IMG/VR virus record: IMGVR_UViG_3300030451_006426
Span: 1-30,421 of that record
Origin: a virus
Reading direction: 5' to 3' (one strand)
Length of the DNA: 30,421 bases
The position numbers and the translations under genes were made by a program. Under the pieces are notes generated by a model, which was not told the origin of the DNA, did not search any database, and was given only the letters and a program-made list of their open reading frames with translations. This document shows positions 12,609 through 19,926 of the stretch, in pieces; the first letter of the stretch is position 1; each line of letters starts with the position of its first letter.

Positions 12609-14041
12609 TCTTTCAATGTTTCTCCTAATGATTGTGATGCCAAGTCAATTTTATTTCGTAAACTACTGACGATATTTTCATCGACTGTGTTCTCACATAT
12701 TATATCTATATAAGTCACGTTATTTTTTTGACCTATTCTATGTGCTCTATCTTCTGATTGTATTCTTTTCTCTAAGTCATAGTTGTTAGAGAAATATACA
12801 ACAGTGTGAGCTTGTGTTAGTGTTAATCCATAGCCACCTGTTTGTTGATTAGCTACAAAGAAACGAACAGGACTTTCGGGGTCCTGGAATCTCTTTACTA
12901 TATCCTGTCTATCTTGATCTTTGGTGTCTCCAAAATAAGTTACGACAGTTTCTTCACCATACTTCTTTGCCAACGTATCTTTGATATCAAAAATACTTTG
13001 TCGATAGTTTGCCCAGATGATGACCTTGCCCTCTGTTTCTTCGAGAACATTTAGCAGTTCGTCCATGCGATTGTTCTTTAAAGGAACGTTCGGTTGGCCG
13101 TCGTCCGTGGGCAAGTAGCCACAAGTAATCTGATGTAGGCGTAGAAGCATGGTCATTGTATTATTAACCGTAAGCGTCTGTCCTTCTAGCTGCGCAATCG
13201 CAAATGTCGCTAGATCATTGTAAGCTTTCTCTTGTTCTTTACTTAGCTCAATGTATCTAGGTGAATAAATCTTCGAAGGAAGATCTAAACAATCTTCTTT
13301 CAATACTCGAAAAGAAAAGAACGCCAGCTTACGAGACAGTTCATCTAAATTTCTAAATCCTACAATGTGAGGAAACGCATGAGTTGAAGTATGTCTTTTT
13401 ACTTCGATCGCATATCTAGATTTGTATGCCCAATAAGAACTAAAGCCGAGCAAGTCTTCATTAAGAAAAGCACACTGAGAATAAAGGTCCATCGGATTTT
13501 TTGTGACCGGGGAACCTGTCAGTATTCTTCTATACTTCGCTAGTCTTGCAACCTTAATAATATTTTTTGTGCGTCCTGCACTTTGTGTTTTAATCGTGGT
13601 GCTTTCGTCCACGGCAAGTAAACTATTTGTAGATAATAAATATCTTTCTAAAAATTGTGCAGCAGGTTTACTCGATAAAGCTTCGACGTTCATCAAGAAA
13701 ATATCTAAGCCATCAAAACTTTCTGATAACTTTTCAATATTCTTTTTGTCTTCTTTAGTGCGAGAGCTCGGTGCTACCCAGGTAGTGATCCTTGTTTGTA
13801 TGTGATCAGGTAAGTGATTAGGAATTTCTAATCGTTCCCAATTTCGATACACACCTTTCGGTGCAATCACCACTGCTGCATTAATCTTTCCTTGATCATA
13901 GAGCATGGCAATATTATCAATTAATACTTTTGATTTGCCTGTCCCCATTTCCATGAAGTATGCAAAATCTGTTTTATCCCAACTACAACCTAATGCTTGT
14001 AATTGATGAGTAAACGGCTTCGTCTTAAAATTCGGATACAT
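12575..14041 (-). CDS. SNF2/DEAD-type superfamily 2 helicase
   Basis: All SF2 motifs are visible: motif I MEMGTGKSK (30-38), Ia VVIAPKGVYRNW, II AVDEST (143-148), III LTGSP (174-178), V GGYGLTL and VI RAHRIGQ, the last typical of SNF2 translocases. The length of 488 residues leaves room for little beyond the two RecA lobes. Such proteins are common in phage replication modules and may remodel forks or strip proteins from DNA. It lies on the opposite strand to the replication operon. There is no strong ribosome site before ATG 14041. An exact 18-nt match to the TerL gene occurs at 13092-13109, in the same coding frame. Confidence 0.9.
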   Translation of the reverse strand: MYPNFKTKPFTHQLQALGCSWDKTDFAYFMEMGTGKSKVLIDNIAMLYDQGKINAAVVIAPKGVYRNWERLEIPNHLPDHIQTRITTWVAPSSRTKEDKKNIEKLSESFDGLDIFLMNVEALSSKPAAQFLERYLLSTNSLLAVDESTTIKTQSAGRTKNIIKVARLAKYRRILTGSPVTKNPMDLYSQCAFLNEDLLGFSSYWAYKSRYAIEVKRHTSTHAFPHIVGFRNLDELSRKLAFFSFRVLKEDCLDLPSKIYSPRYIELSKEQEKAYNDLATFAIAQLEGQTLTVNNTMTMLLRLHQITCGYLPTDDGQPNVPLKNNRMDELLNVLEETEGKVIIWANYRQSIFDIKDTLAKKYGEETVVTYFGDTKDQDRQDIVKRFQDPESPVRFFVANQQTGGYGLTLTQAHTVVYFSNNYDLEKRIQSEDRAHRIGQKNNVTYIDIICENTVDENIVSSLRNKIDLASQSLGETLKEWLIESKKKKK

Positions 14042-14077
14042 GTTTTTAAACTTTCTAAGTTCTTTATATAGGATAAC

Positions 14078-14281
14078 TTATATGTCTGTCAAGAGCTTTT
14101 TACTACAAAAAGTTGTGAGGTATATCCCTGGCTCTCTTATTCTTTCGTAGGCTTGCGTCGCAGCTATTCGACATTCTTCTATTGTATCAAATCTTTGAGG
14201 AGGAATGTCCTCAACACAAGTGCTTCCTAATGGAATAAAAGGGTCGTTGATACAAAGCCAAATCATCATGACATATTTCAT
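14078..14281 (-). CDS. Small Cys-containing protein with hydrophobic N-terminus, 67 aa
   Basis: The product starts MKYVMMIWLCIND and carries Cys at 10, 22, 38 and 59 in an otherwise polar helical body (DTIEECRIAATQAYERI). The layout is close to the 60-residue protein at 8636-8818. The N-terminus is long enough to touch a membrane but short for a signal peptide. It is transcribed divergently from the DNA methyltransferase, with 50 nt between start codons, and lies upstream of the SNF2 helicase. The function is unknown. Confidence 0.55.
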   Translation of the reverse strand: MKYVMMIWLCINDPFIPLGSTCVEDIPPQRFDTIEECRIAATQAYERIREPGIYLTTFCSKKLLTDI

Positions 14282-14331
14282 ACTTGAAATCTTACAGTAA
14301 ATACTCTAGTTATTGTAGGAAGAATTATAGA

Positions 14332-15150
14332 ATGTTGTCACACTTAGATTTATTTAGCGGTATAGGTGGATTTAGTTTAGGATTAGAATCTGCAGGGCTA
14401 GTTGAAACAGTTGCGTTTTGTGACTTTGATGACTACTGTCAGAAAGTTTTAAAAAAGAATTTTCCAGGTGTGCCTATCTATAATGATGTAAAGGAATTAA
14501 ATTATGACAAACTCAAAACAGATGGAATTAACACAATCGACATCATCACAGGAGGATATCCTTGCCAACCTTTCTCCGTCGCAGGTCGTCAAAAAGGTGA
14601 GCAAGATTCGAGACACGTCTGGCCAGAAATGTTTAGACTTATCCAAGAGCTCCGGCCGTCTTGGGTCATTGGAGAAAACGTTGCTGGGCACATTAAACTC
14701 GGTCTCGACACCGTTCTCGAGAACTTGGAGAGTGAAGGCTACTCCGCAAGGACGTTTAGTATTTCAGCTTCTAGCATCGGCGCCAACCACAAGAGAGAAC
14801 GCATCTGGATCGTGGCCAACTCCGAGAGCATCGGCAGCCATGGCAGAGAAGACAGAGAACATATGGAGCAGAGGAACACAGAGAGGAAAGCTAGAGGAGA
14901 AAGTAGCCATGTTTCCCACACCAACTACGAGAGATTGGAAGGACTCTGGGAAAAACACCAATTACGAGAAGGCAAGAGAGAAGAGCAGATTAGCTGGAAT
15001 GGCTGGTGGGAGATTGAACCCGACGTGGGTCGAGTGGCTTATGGGGTACCCAAAAGCATGGACAGACTTAAATGTTTAGGAAATTCTGTTGTGCCTCGTA
15101 TTCCTTATTTGATAGGATTAGCAATAAAAGAAACGATAGAAAATGAATAA
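14332..15150 (+). CDS. DNA cytosine-C5 methyltransferase
   Basis: I start at ATG 14332 (AGGAAG nine bases upstream; product MLSHLDLFSGIGGFSLG) and not at the upstream TTG. Motifs in order: I LDLFSGIGGFSLGLES (5-20), IV GGYPCQPFSVAGRQ (74-87, catalytic Cys78), VI GENV (114-117), VIII KRERIWIVA (154-162), then a short target-recognition region (163-225), and IX/X VGRVAYGVPKSMDRLKCLGN with SVVP. At 272 residues it is compact. It may protect phage DNA from host restriction; the target sequence cannot be predicted. No partner endonuclease is visible. Codons 58-249 also encode a second conserved-looking reading frame (next entry). The stop overlaps the next ATG. Confidence 0.9.
   Translation: MLSHLDLFSGIGGFSLGLESAGLVETVAFCDFDDYCQKVLKKNFPGVPIYNDVKELNYDKLKTDGINTIDIITGGYPCQPFSVAGRQKGEQDSRHVWPEMFRLIQELRPSWVIGENVAGHIKLGLDTVLENLESEGYSARTFSISASSIGANHKRERIWIVANSESIGSHGREDREHMEQRNTERKARGESSHVSHTNYERLEGLWEKHQLREGKREEQISWNGWWEIEPDVGRVAYGVPKSMDRLKCLGNSVVPRIPYLIGLAIKETIENE
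14504..15079 (+). CDS. Overprinted ORF inside the DNA methyltransferase gene, 191 aa
   Basis: This same-strand, different-frame ORF lies wholly within the methyltransferase gene. It has its own ATG with AAAGGA (14490-14495) eight bases upstream. Its sequence does not look random: DTSGQKCLDLSKSSGRLGSL (38-57), SRTWRVKATPQGRLVFQL (72-89), GSWPTPRAS (102-110), AMFPTPTTRDWKDSG (135-149) and a C-terminus GGRLNPTWVEWLMGYP (168-183). From memory, these blocks match a widespread family of uncharacterised phage proteins that sit with cytosine methyltransferases. The methyltransferase frame is equally conserved over the same bases, so both frames appear to code. The product's role is unknown; an accessory factor of the methyltransferase is a guess. 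The alternative is that the family is a recurrent shadow of conserved methyltransferase codons. Confidence 0.55.
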   Translation: MTNSKQMELTQSTSSQEDILANLSPSQVVKKVSKIRDTSGQKCLDLSKSSGRLGSLEKTLLGTLNSVSTPFSRTWRVKATPQGRLVFQLLASAPTTRENASGSWPTPRASAAMAEKTENIWSRGTQRGKLEEKVAMFPTPTTRDWKDSGKNTNYEKAREKSRLAGMAGGRLNPTWVEWLMGYPKAWTDLNV

Positions 15151-15463
15151 AATATATGTGACTACAAATACTAAATTACCTAATGGTGGGTATAGAGATA
15201 TTTCAGACTGTGAAAGATTTGGTTTACCAATCATTATGTTTGAAAATCCAAAGCAAATTCAAGTTAATTCCAATAGATTTGTTTTCTCAATAGAGAATAA
15301 ATTAAAAGATTTCACATCAAAAGATTACTTATTATTGATGGGGGACCCGGTATTAATCGGCATGGTTTGTGCGGTTGCTGGGAAAATTACAAATAATAAT
15401 TTTAAGGTATTGAAATGGGATAGAGAAAGTGCTATATATATTCCTATAACAATAGAATTATAA
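15143..15463 (+). CDS. Hypothetical phage protein, 106 aa
   Basis: The start ATG lies within the methyltransferase stop region (ATGAATAA), so translation is coupled. The C-terminal half contains KDYLLLMGDPVLIGMVCAVA and VLKWDRESAIYIPITIEL, a pattern common in small phage proteins next to replication genes. It is mostly beta with one short hydrophobic helix and no signal peptide. The function is unknown. Confidence 0.65.
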   Translation: MNKIYVTTNTKLPNGGYRDISDCERFGLPIIMFENPKQIQVNSNRFVFSIENKLKDFTSKDYLLLMGDPVLIGMVCAVAGKITNNNFKVLKWDRESAIYIPITIEL

Positions 15464-15474
15464 GAGGTACAAAT

Positions 15475-16038
15475 ATGGGTCTATTAGATAAAGCATATGA
15501 GCAATCAAAGATTAATACTTTAGATAGCTCAGAAGTAAAAGATCTCGGTGAAGCTTGTAACGAATTAAGTGATATTCGTAAATTCATCGCCGATAAAGAA
15601 GCAGAAATAAAAAATGCAAAAGACAGAGAGTTTCAATTAGAGAATGAAGTTATTCCTTCGATGATTGAAGGAGCAGGAGTAAAATCTCTTACTCTAAATG
15701 ACGGCTCAAAAGTTTCCGTCAAAGATCAACTACGTGCAAACATTACCATGGAAAACGAAGACTATTGTTTTTCTAGGTTGCAAGAACTAGGGCTTGATGA
15801 TGTCATCAAGAACGAAGTAAAGTTGACCTTTGGTCGTGGTCAAGATTCCGACGCTACTAATTTAATTACAGAGTTGCAAGACAGAGGTCTGTATCCGAGT
15901 AATAAAAAGGCAGTGCCCTGGAATACACTCTCCAAATTATTAGAGGAACAGATTGCCAAAGGTTCGATGACATCTGTTGATCAAGAAAAGTTTGGAGTTT
16001 ACACCTTTAAGAAGGTGAAGATCGAACGAAAAAAATAA
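15475..16038 (+). CDS. Conserved phage replication-module protein, 187 aa
   Basis: An N-terminal coiled coil (SDIRKFIADKEAEIKNAKDR) is followed by VIPSMIEGAGVKSLTLNDG, DDVIKNEVKLTFGRGQDSDA and a C-terminal FGVYTFKKVKIERK. I recognise this layout from many phages, where it lies just before the SSB-like gene and primase. The biochemical role is unknown to me; binding to DNA or to the SSB is plausible from position. The ribosome site is AAGAGGTAC before ATG 15475. Confidence 0.65.
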   Translation: MGLLDKAYEQSKINTLDSSEVKDLGEACNELSDIRKFIADKEAEIKNAKDREFQLENEVIPSMIEGAGVKSLTLNDGSKVSVKDQLRANITMENEDYCFSRLQELGLDDVIKNEVKLTFGRGQDSDATNLITELQDRGLYPSNKKAVPWNTLSKLLEEQIAKGSMTSVDQEKFGVYTFKKVKIERKK

Positions 16039-16055
16039 CAAAGGACAAATAAAAA

Positions 16056-16856
16056 ATGACAAATCAAAAAGCAAACGGTGCTGTCACCGCAAAGGCAGAA
16101 ACTTTACCTGCTGCACAAATCGAGGCTCTCGAAAAAATGGCAGGTGCAGGTTTGGAGACCGTCACAGTTGACGATCTACCACAACCAAGACTAAAAGTCT
16201 TACAAGCTATATCTCCAGAAGTAGCTGGGGGCAAAGACAGAAAAGCAGTCGAAGGTGCTAAAGCAGGATTAATTTATAACAATACTACTGATTCTTGTTA
16301 TCCTGAAGAGGGCATTGATGTTGTCGTCTGTGGTTATGAAAAAACTTGGGTTGAATGGCAAGAGAGGGGCACGGGTGGACCGGGCGCTCCTATTAATGTT
16401 TTCATGCCAAATAATAAACCAAGTGATGTAGTACGTGGAGATGACGGAAAATTCAGAATGTCTAATGGAAACTACCTAGAGGAAACAGCAAACTTTTATA
16501 TGCTTGTTTTAAATCAAGGACCAACACCAGAAGCTGTTGTTATGTCCTTATCAAAGACAGGTTTAAAAGTTGCAAGGAATTGGGCTTATAGTTTGAAGAA
16601 TGAATTTATTCAAAATCCTAAAACTAAAAAACTATTCTTGGCTCCCTCTTACTACAGGATCTATAGATTAAGCACTGAATTTACGGACAATACTAAAGGT
16701 GCTTGGTGGGCATTGAAGTTTGAAAAAGGAGATTTTCTAAATGATGAAAAAATCTTTGACACAGCTTCTGCTTTCAGTGAGCAAGTTAGAATGGGTAAAG
16801 TATCAGTGGACTATTCAGATGAGGAGAGTTCTACTACCGAAGATACTCCATTTTAA
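16056..16856 (+). CDS. Putative phage single-stranded DNA-binding protein
   Basis: A 266-residue protein with a beta-rich centre (GIDVVVCGYEKTWVEW, NFYMLVLNQGPTPEAVVMSL, KLFLAPSYYRIYRLST) and a C-terminus that is acidic and Ser/Thr-rich, ending EDTPF. That ending imitates the SSB interaction tip (acidic residues then PF). Its place between the coiled-coil protein and the primase agrees. The stop TAA shares its last base with the primase ATG (TAATG). AAAGGA precedes ATG 16056. The SSB call rests on tail, composition and position, not on a recognised OB-fold motif. Confidence 0.65.
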   Translation: MTNQKANGAVTAKAETLPAAQIEALEKMAGAGLETVTVDDLPQPRLKVLQAISPEVAGGKDRKAVEGAKAGLIYNNTTDSCYPEEGIDVVVCGYEKTWVEWQERGTGGPGAPINVFMPNNKPSDVVRGDDGKFRMSNGNYLEETANFYMLVLNQGPTPEAVVMSLSKTGLKVARNWAYSLKNEFIQNPKTKKLFLAPSYYRIYRLSTEFTDNTKGAWWALKFEKGDFLNDEKIFDTASAFSEQVRMGKVSVDYSDEESSTTEDTPF

Positions 16857-18418
16857 TGGAACCAAGGGTCTCTAAATTTAAAGAGATCTTTCTAGGGTTG
16901 GAGCGTGCGTATGGTACGTTCCAACCTAAAGAGAGTCTCCGAGAAGATAATAAATCTGAAGGCGAAACCTGGATACGCAAAAATCCTGTCGAGGATTCTT
17001 TGTGGGAGAGTCATCTAAAAGGTTTATGGCCTAGCATTGGCATCTTTCCAATCAACGACGAAGACAAATGTCGTTGGGGTTGTATTGATGTTGATGAGTA
17101 TCCTATTGATCATGTGAGCATAGCTCAAAAGATTGCTGGGAAAAATTTACCTTTCATTGTTACTAAATCTAAAAGTGGTGGCGCTCACATCTTTTTATTT
17201 TTCAAAGAGTATGTTAACGCAGGTATTGTTCATCACAAGATAAGAGACCTTGCGTCGTCCATGGGCCTTGGGCACTGTGAAGTTTTTCCTAAACAAGAGA
17301 AACTATTACGAGAGGGAAATGAAAGTGATTGGGAAGTTGGCAGCTTTCTTAACATGCCTTATCACAACGGACTAGATCAAACAGATAGATATGCTTTTGA
17401 TGACAAAGGTAATGTTTTAAATCTCGATGGCTTCTTAGAAGAGGTCGAAAAGAAATCTCTTACAACAGAAGAGTTAAAAAAGTTATCACTTAAAAAAGAA
17501 AAATCAGAGTTTCACGATGCACCCTATTGTATCGAAGCATACCTTACAGAGAATGGTAAGGTGCAAAAAGGTAGTAGAGACAACTTCTTATTTCAATATG
17601 CAGTGTTCGCAAAAAAGAAATATGGAGAGTCTTACGAAGATGAAGTGCACAAGTTTCATCACAAATATTTTGAGGAAGCACTTCGACCAAAAGAAATTGA
17701 AAAGATTATTAAGCAGGCAGATAAAAAAGATTGGGGCTACAAATGTAAAGACCAACCCATGTGTCAGTTCTGTAATAAATCTTTATGTCGTATTAGAAAG
17801 TTTGGTATTGGTGAAGACAGTGTCATCACAGATGTAGGCAACGTCACACAATATGGAAACAACGACGATGCTATTTATCATATTACAATTAATCAAGAGA
17901 GCACGATTGTTTGCACAGTCGAAGAACTTTACGATCAACACAAGTTTAGAAAAAAATGTTTAGTAAAAACTAAATCAATGCCTCCGATGATGTCTCGAAA
18001 TGACTACGATGCTTTTGTCACTTCGTTAGTTTCGAAAGCTATTGAAGTTAAAACAGATGAAGAGATGACACCTGAGGGACAGTTCAAGATTGTTTTAGCA
18101 AAGTATATTTCTAATCAAGCTAATGCTGTGGACATTGATGACATTCTCAATGGGCAGTGTTTCGTGGACGATGAAGAAAACAAAGTGTACTTTCGTATTG
18201 ATCAACTACAAGAGTACATGCGAAACAGAAAGCATGCAGCTCTGAGCACTAACCAAGTCGCTGTGTTTATCAGATCGCTTGGTGGAGATTCAACAAAAAG
18301 AAAACTAAATAATAAACCGGGTCAGTTGGTTTGGTTTGTAGCTAACGATAAGTTTAATTCAGTAGAAAGAATAGAGGCAGAGGAGCCTGCGGAGAAAGAA
18401 GAGGACATCCCATTCTAG
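16856..18418 (+). CDS. Archaeo-eukaryotic-type primase with SSB-like C-terminal tip
   Basis: The N-terminal half has the AEP catalytic signatures RWGCIDVDEYP (residues 73-83, DxD metal site) and TKSKSGGAHIFLFF (103-116, sGGxHxxxxF), with GSFLNMPYHNG later. A Cys cluster, CKDQPMCQFCNKSLC (about 295-310), probably binds zinc. The helical region before it (KKYGESYEDEVHKFHHKYFEE, KEIEKIIKQADK) resembles a primase C-terminal (PriCT) module. The protein lays primers for the phage polymerase. It ends AEKEEDIPF, nearly the bacterial SSB tip, and the preceding gene also ends in PF. The length of 520 residues fits. No helicase domain is fused; the separate UvrD-like gene follows. Confidence 0.8.
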   Translation: MEPRVSKFKEIFLGLERAYGTFQPKESLREDNKSEGETWIRKNPVEDSLWESHLKGLWPSIGIFPINDEDKCRWGCIDVDEYPIDHVSIAQKIAGKNLPFIVTKSKSGGAHIFLFFKEYVNAGIVHHKIRDLASSMGLGHCEVFPKQEKLLREGNESDWEVGSFLNMPYHNGLDQTDRYAFDDKGNVLNLDGFLEEVEKKSLTTEELKKLSLKKEKSEFHDAPYCIEAYLTENGKVQKGSRDNFLFQYAVFAKKKYGESYEDEVHKFHHKYFEEALRPKEIEKIIKQADKKDWGYKCKDQPMCQFCNKSLCRIRKFGIGEDSVITDVGNVTQYGNNDDAIYHITINQESTIVCTVEELYDQHKFRKKCLVKTKSMPPMMSRNDYDAFVTSLVSKAIEVKTDEEMTPEGQFKIVLAKYISNQANAVDIDDILNGQCFVDDEENKVYFRIDQLQEYMRNRKHAALSTNQVAVFIRSLGGDSTKRKLNNKPGQLVWFVANDKFNSVERIEAEEPAEKEEDIPF

Positions 18419-19926
18419 ATCACGTTCATAAGATTATTGGTCCCCCAGGAACAGGTAAGACAACCACATTACTGAGGTTTGTCGAGGATAATTTAAAACA
18501 AGAATTAGAACCTGATCGCATAGGATATTTTTCTTTCACCAGAAAAGCTGCCAATGAAGCTATCTTTCGAGCCGTTAATAAATTCAAGATAGAGAGAAAA
18601 GAATTCAAATGGTTTCGAACTTTACATTCTTTAGCCTATCAATTTTTAGGTTGCACTCACACAGATATTATACAAGATCAAGACTTTGAAGAGTTTAAAA
18701 AAGAATTCGGTGTGGATATTTCTAATTCAATAAACGGAACTACGATGGTATCAGGCAGAGATCCAGATGGTATTCATTTGATTGATTTATATCGAGTAAA
18801 AAATACTACATTGTATGAAGAGTTTAGAAAAGCAGGGCACATTCAAGGGGGCTTTGAAAGGTTACAAAAGATAGACAAGAACTATCGTATGTTTAAAAAA
18901 AGAAAAGGCATCAAAGATTATACAGATTTAATTACAGAATTTAATAAAACAAAATCATCTCCAAAGTTAGATGTGGTTATTGTAGATGAGGTGCAAGACT
19001 TGAAAGCTTCTGAGTGGGACATGGTGAATACTATGATGAAGCAAGCCAAGACAGTTTACTTAGCTGGGGACGATGATCAGGCTATCTATGGTTGGAGTGG
19101 AGCGGAAGTATCTAAGTTGATTAATTTAAATTGTCACTTAAAAGTTTTGAATCAATCGTATAGAATACCAAGAAATGTTTTTTTAAGATCGAATAGATTG
19201 ATAGGTAGAATTAAAAATAGAATTCCAAAAGAATGGAAATCGAGAGAAGCTCTCGGGACTGTCTCTAATATTAATTTTGAAAGATTAAATTTAAGAGAAA
19301 ACGAATGGCTTATCTTATGTAGGACTAATTATTATCTAAATGAAATAGCTTCTGATCTAAGAGCTAAAGGATATTTGTTTGAAAAGAATAATAAATTATC
19401 CATCAAAGATGATGTCTTGGTAGCTTATAATTGTTGGAGGCATCTACAAAATCTACAAGAAGTTTCTTTATCTGATGTTAAAACTATGTATCAATACATC
19501 AGATCTGGAGAGAATGGAATTGCTCGTGGTAAAAAGAAAATGCCGGGTGCTGATGAAGAGAAGAAATATAACTATGATTTATTGTCCAAAGAATGGGGGT
19601 TGAAAGTAGATATTAAAACTCCTTGGGACGTTGCACTCAGTGGTATTGGAGAGAATGAGGTTAGCTACATGAGGCAAATCTTAAAGAGAGGCTATGATTT
19701 AGATAAGAAAGCAAGTGTAAAGCTATCTACAATTCATGGCGCAAAAGGCGGGGAGAGTCAGAATGTTGTTTTATTTTCTGACATATCCAAAAGAATCGTT
19801 GATGAAATGGCTGTAAATAGGGACGATGAAAGAAGAGTTTTTTATGTTGGTATGACTAGAGCCAAGGAAAATCTTTTTGTTATTCCCTCCACTTCACAAT
19901 ATGAATTTGAGGAGATACTAAGATGA
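18412..19926 (+). CDS. UvrD-like superfamily 1 helicase (probable AUU start)
   Basis: SF1A motifs in order: I GPPGTGKTTT (10-19), Ia YFSFTRKAANEA, Ic RTLHSLAY, II VVIVDEVQDL, III LAGDDDQAIYGWSGAE, IV NQSYRIPRN, V STIHGAKGGESQNVVL, VI RRVFYVGMTRAKENL. The open frame has no ATG, GTG or TTG before motif I; the first GTG in frame (18712) would delete the ATP-binding loop. ATT at 18412, with GAGGA six bases upstream and the primase stop overlapping by 7 nt, gives ILDHVHKIIGPPGTGKT and is the best start. The helicase probably unwinds DNA for the adjacent polymerase. It ends in ATGA with the polymerase start. Confidence 0.85.
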   Translation: MLDHVHKIIGPPGTGKTTTLLRFVEDNLKQELEPDRIGYFSFTRKAANEAIFRAVNKFKIERKEFKWFRTLHSLAYQFLGCTHTDIIQDQDFEEFKKEFGVDISNSINGTTMVSGRDPDGIHLIDLYRVKNTTLYEEFRKAGHIQGGFERLQKIDKNYRMFKKRKGIKDYTDLITEFNKTKSSPKLDVVIVDEVQDLKASEWDMVNTMMKQAKTVYLAGDDDQAIYGWSGAEVSKLINLNCHLKVLNQSYRIPRNVFLRSNRLIGRIKNRIPKEWKSREALGTVSNINFERLNLRENEWLILCRTNYYLNEIASDLRAKGYLFEKNNKLSIKDDVLVAYNCWRHLQNLQEVSLSDVKTMYQYIRSGENGIARGKKKMPGADEEKKYNYDLLSKEWGLKVDIKTPWDVALSGIGENEVSYMRQILKRGYDLDKKASVKLSTIHGAKGGESQNVVLFSDISKRIVDEMAVNRDDERRVFYVGMTRAKENLFVIPSTSQYEFEEILR

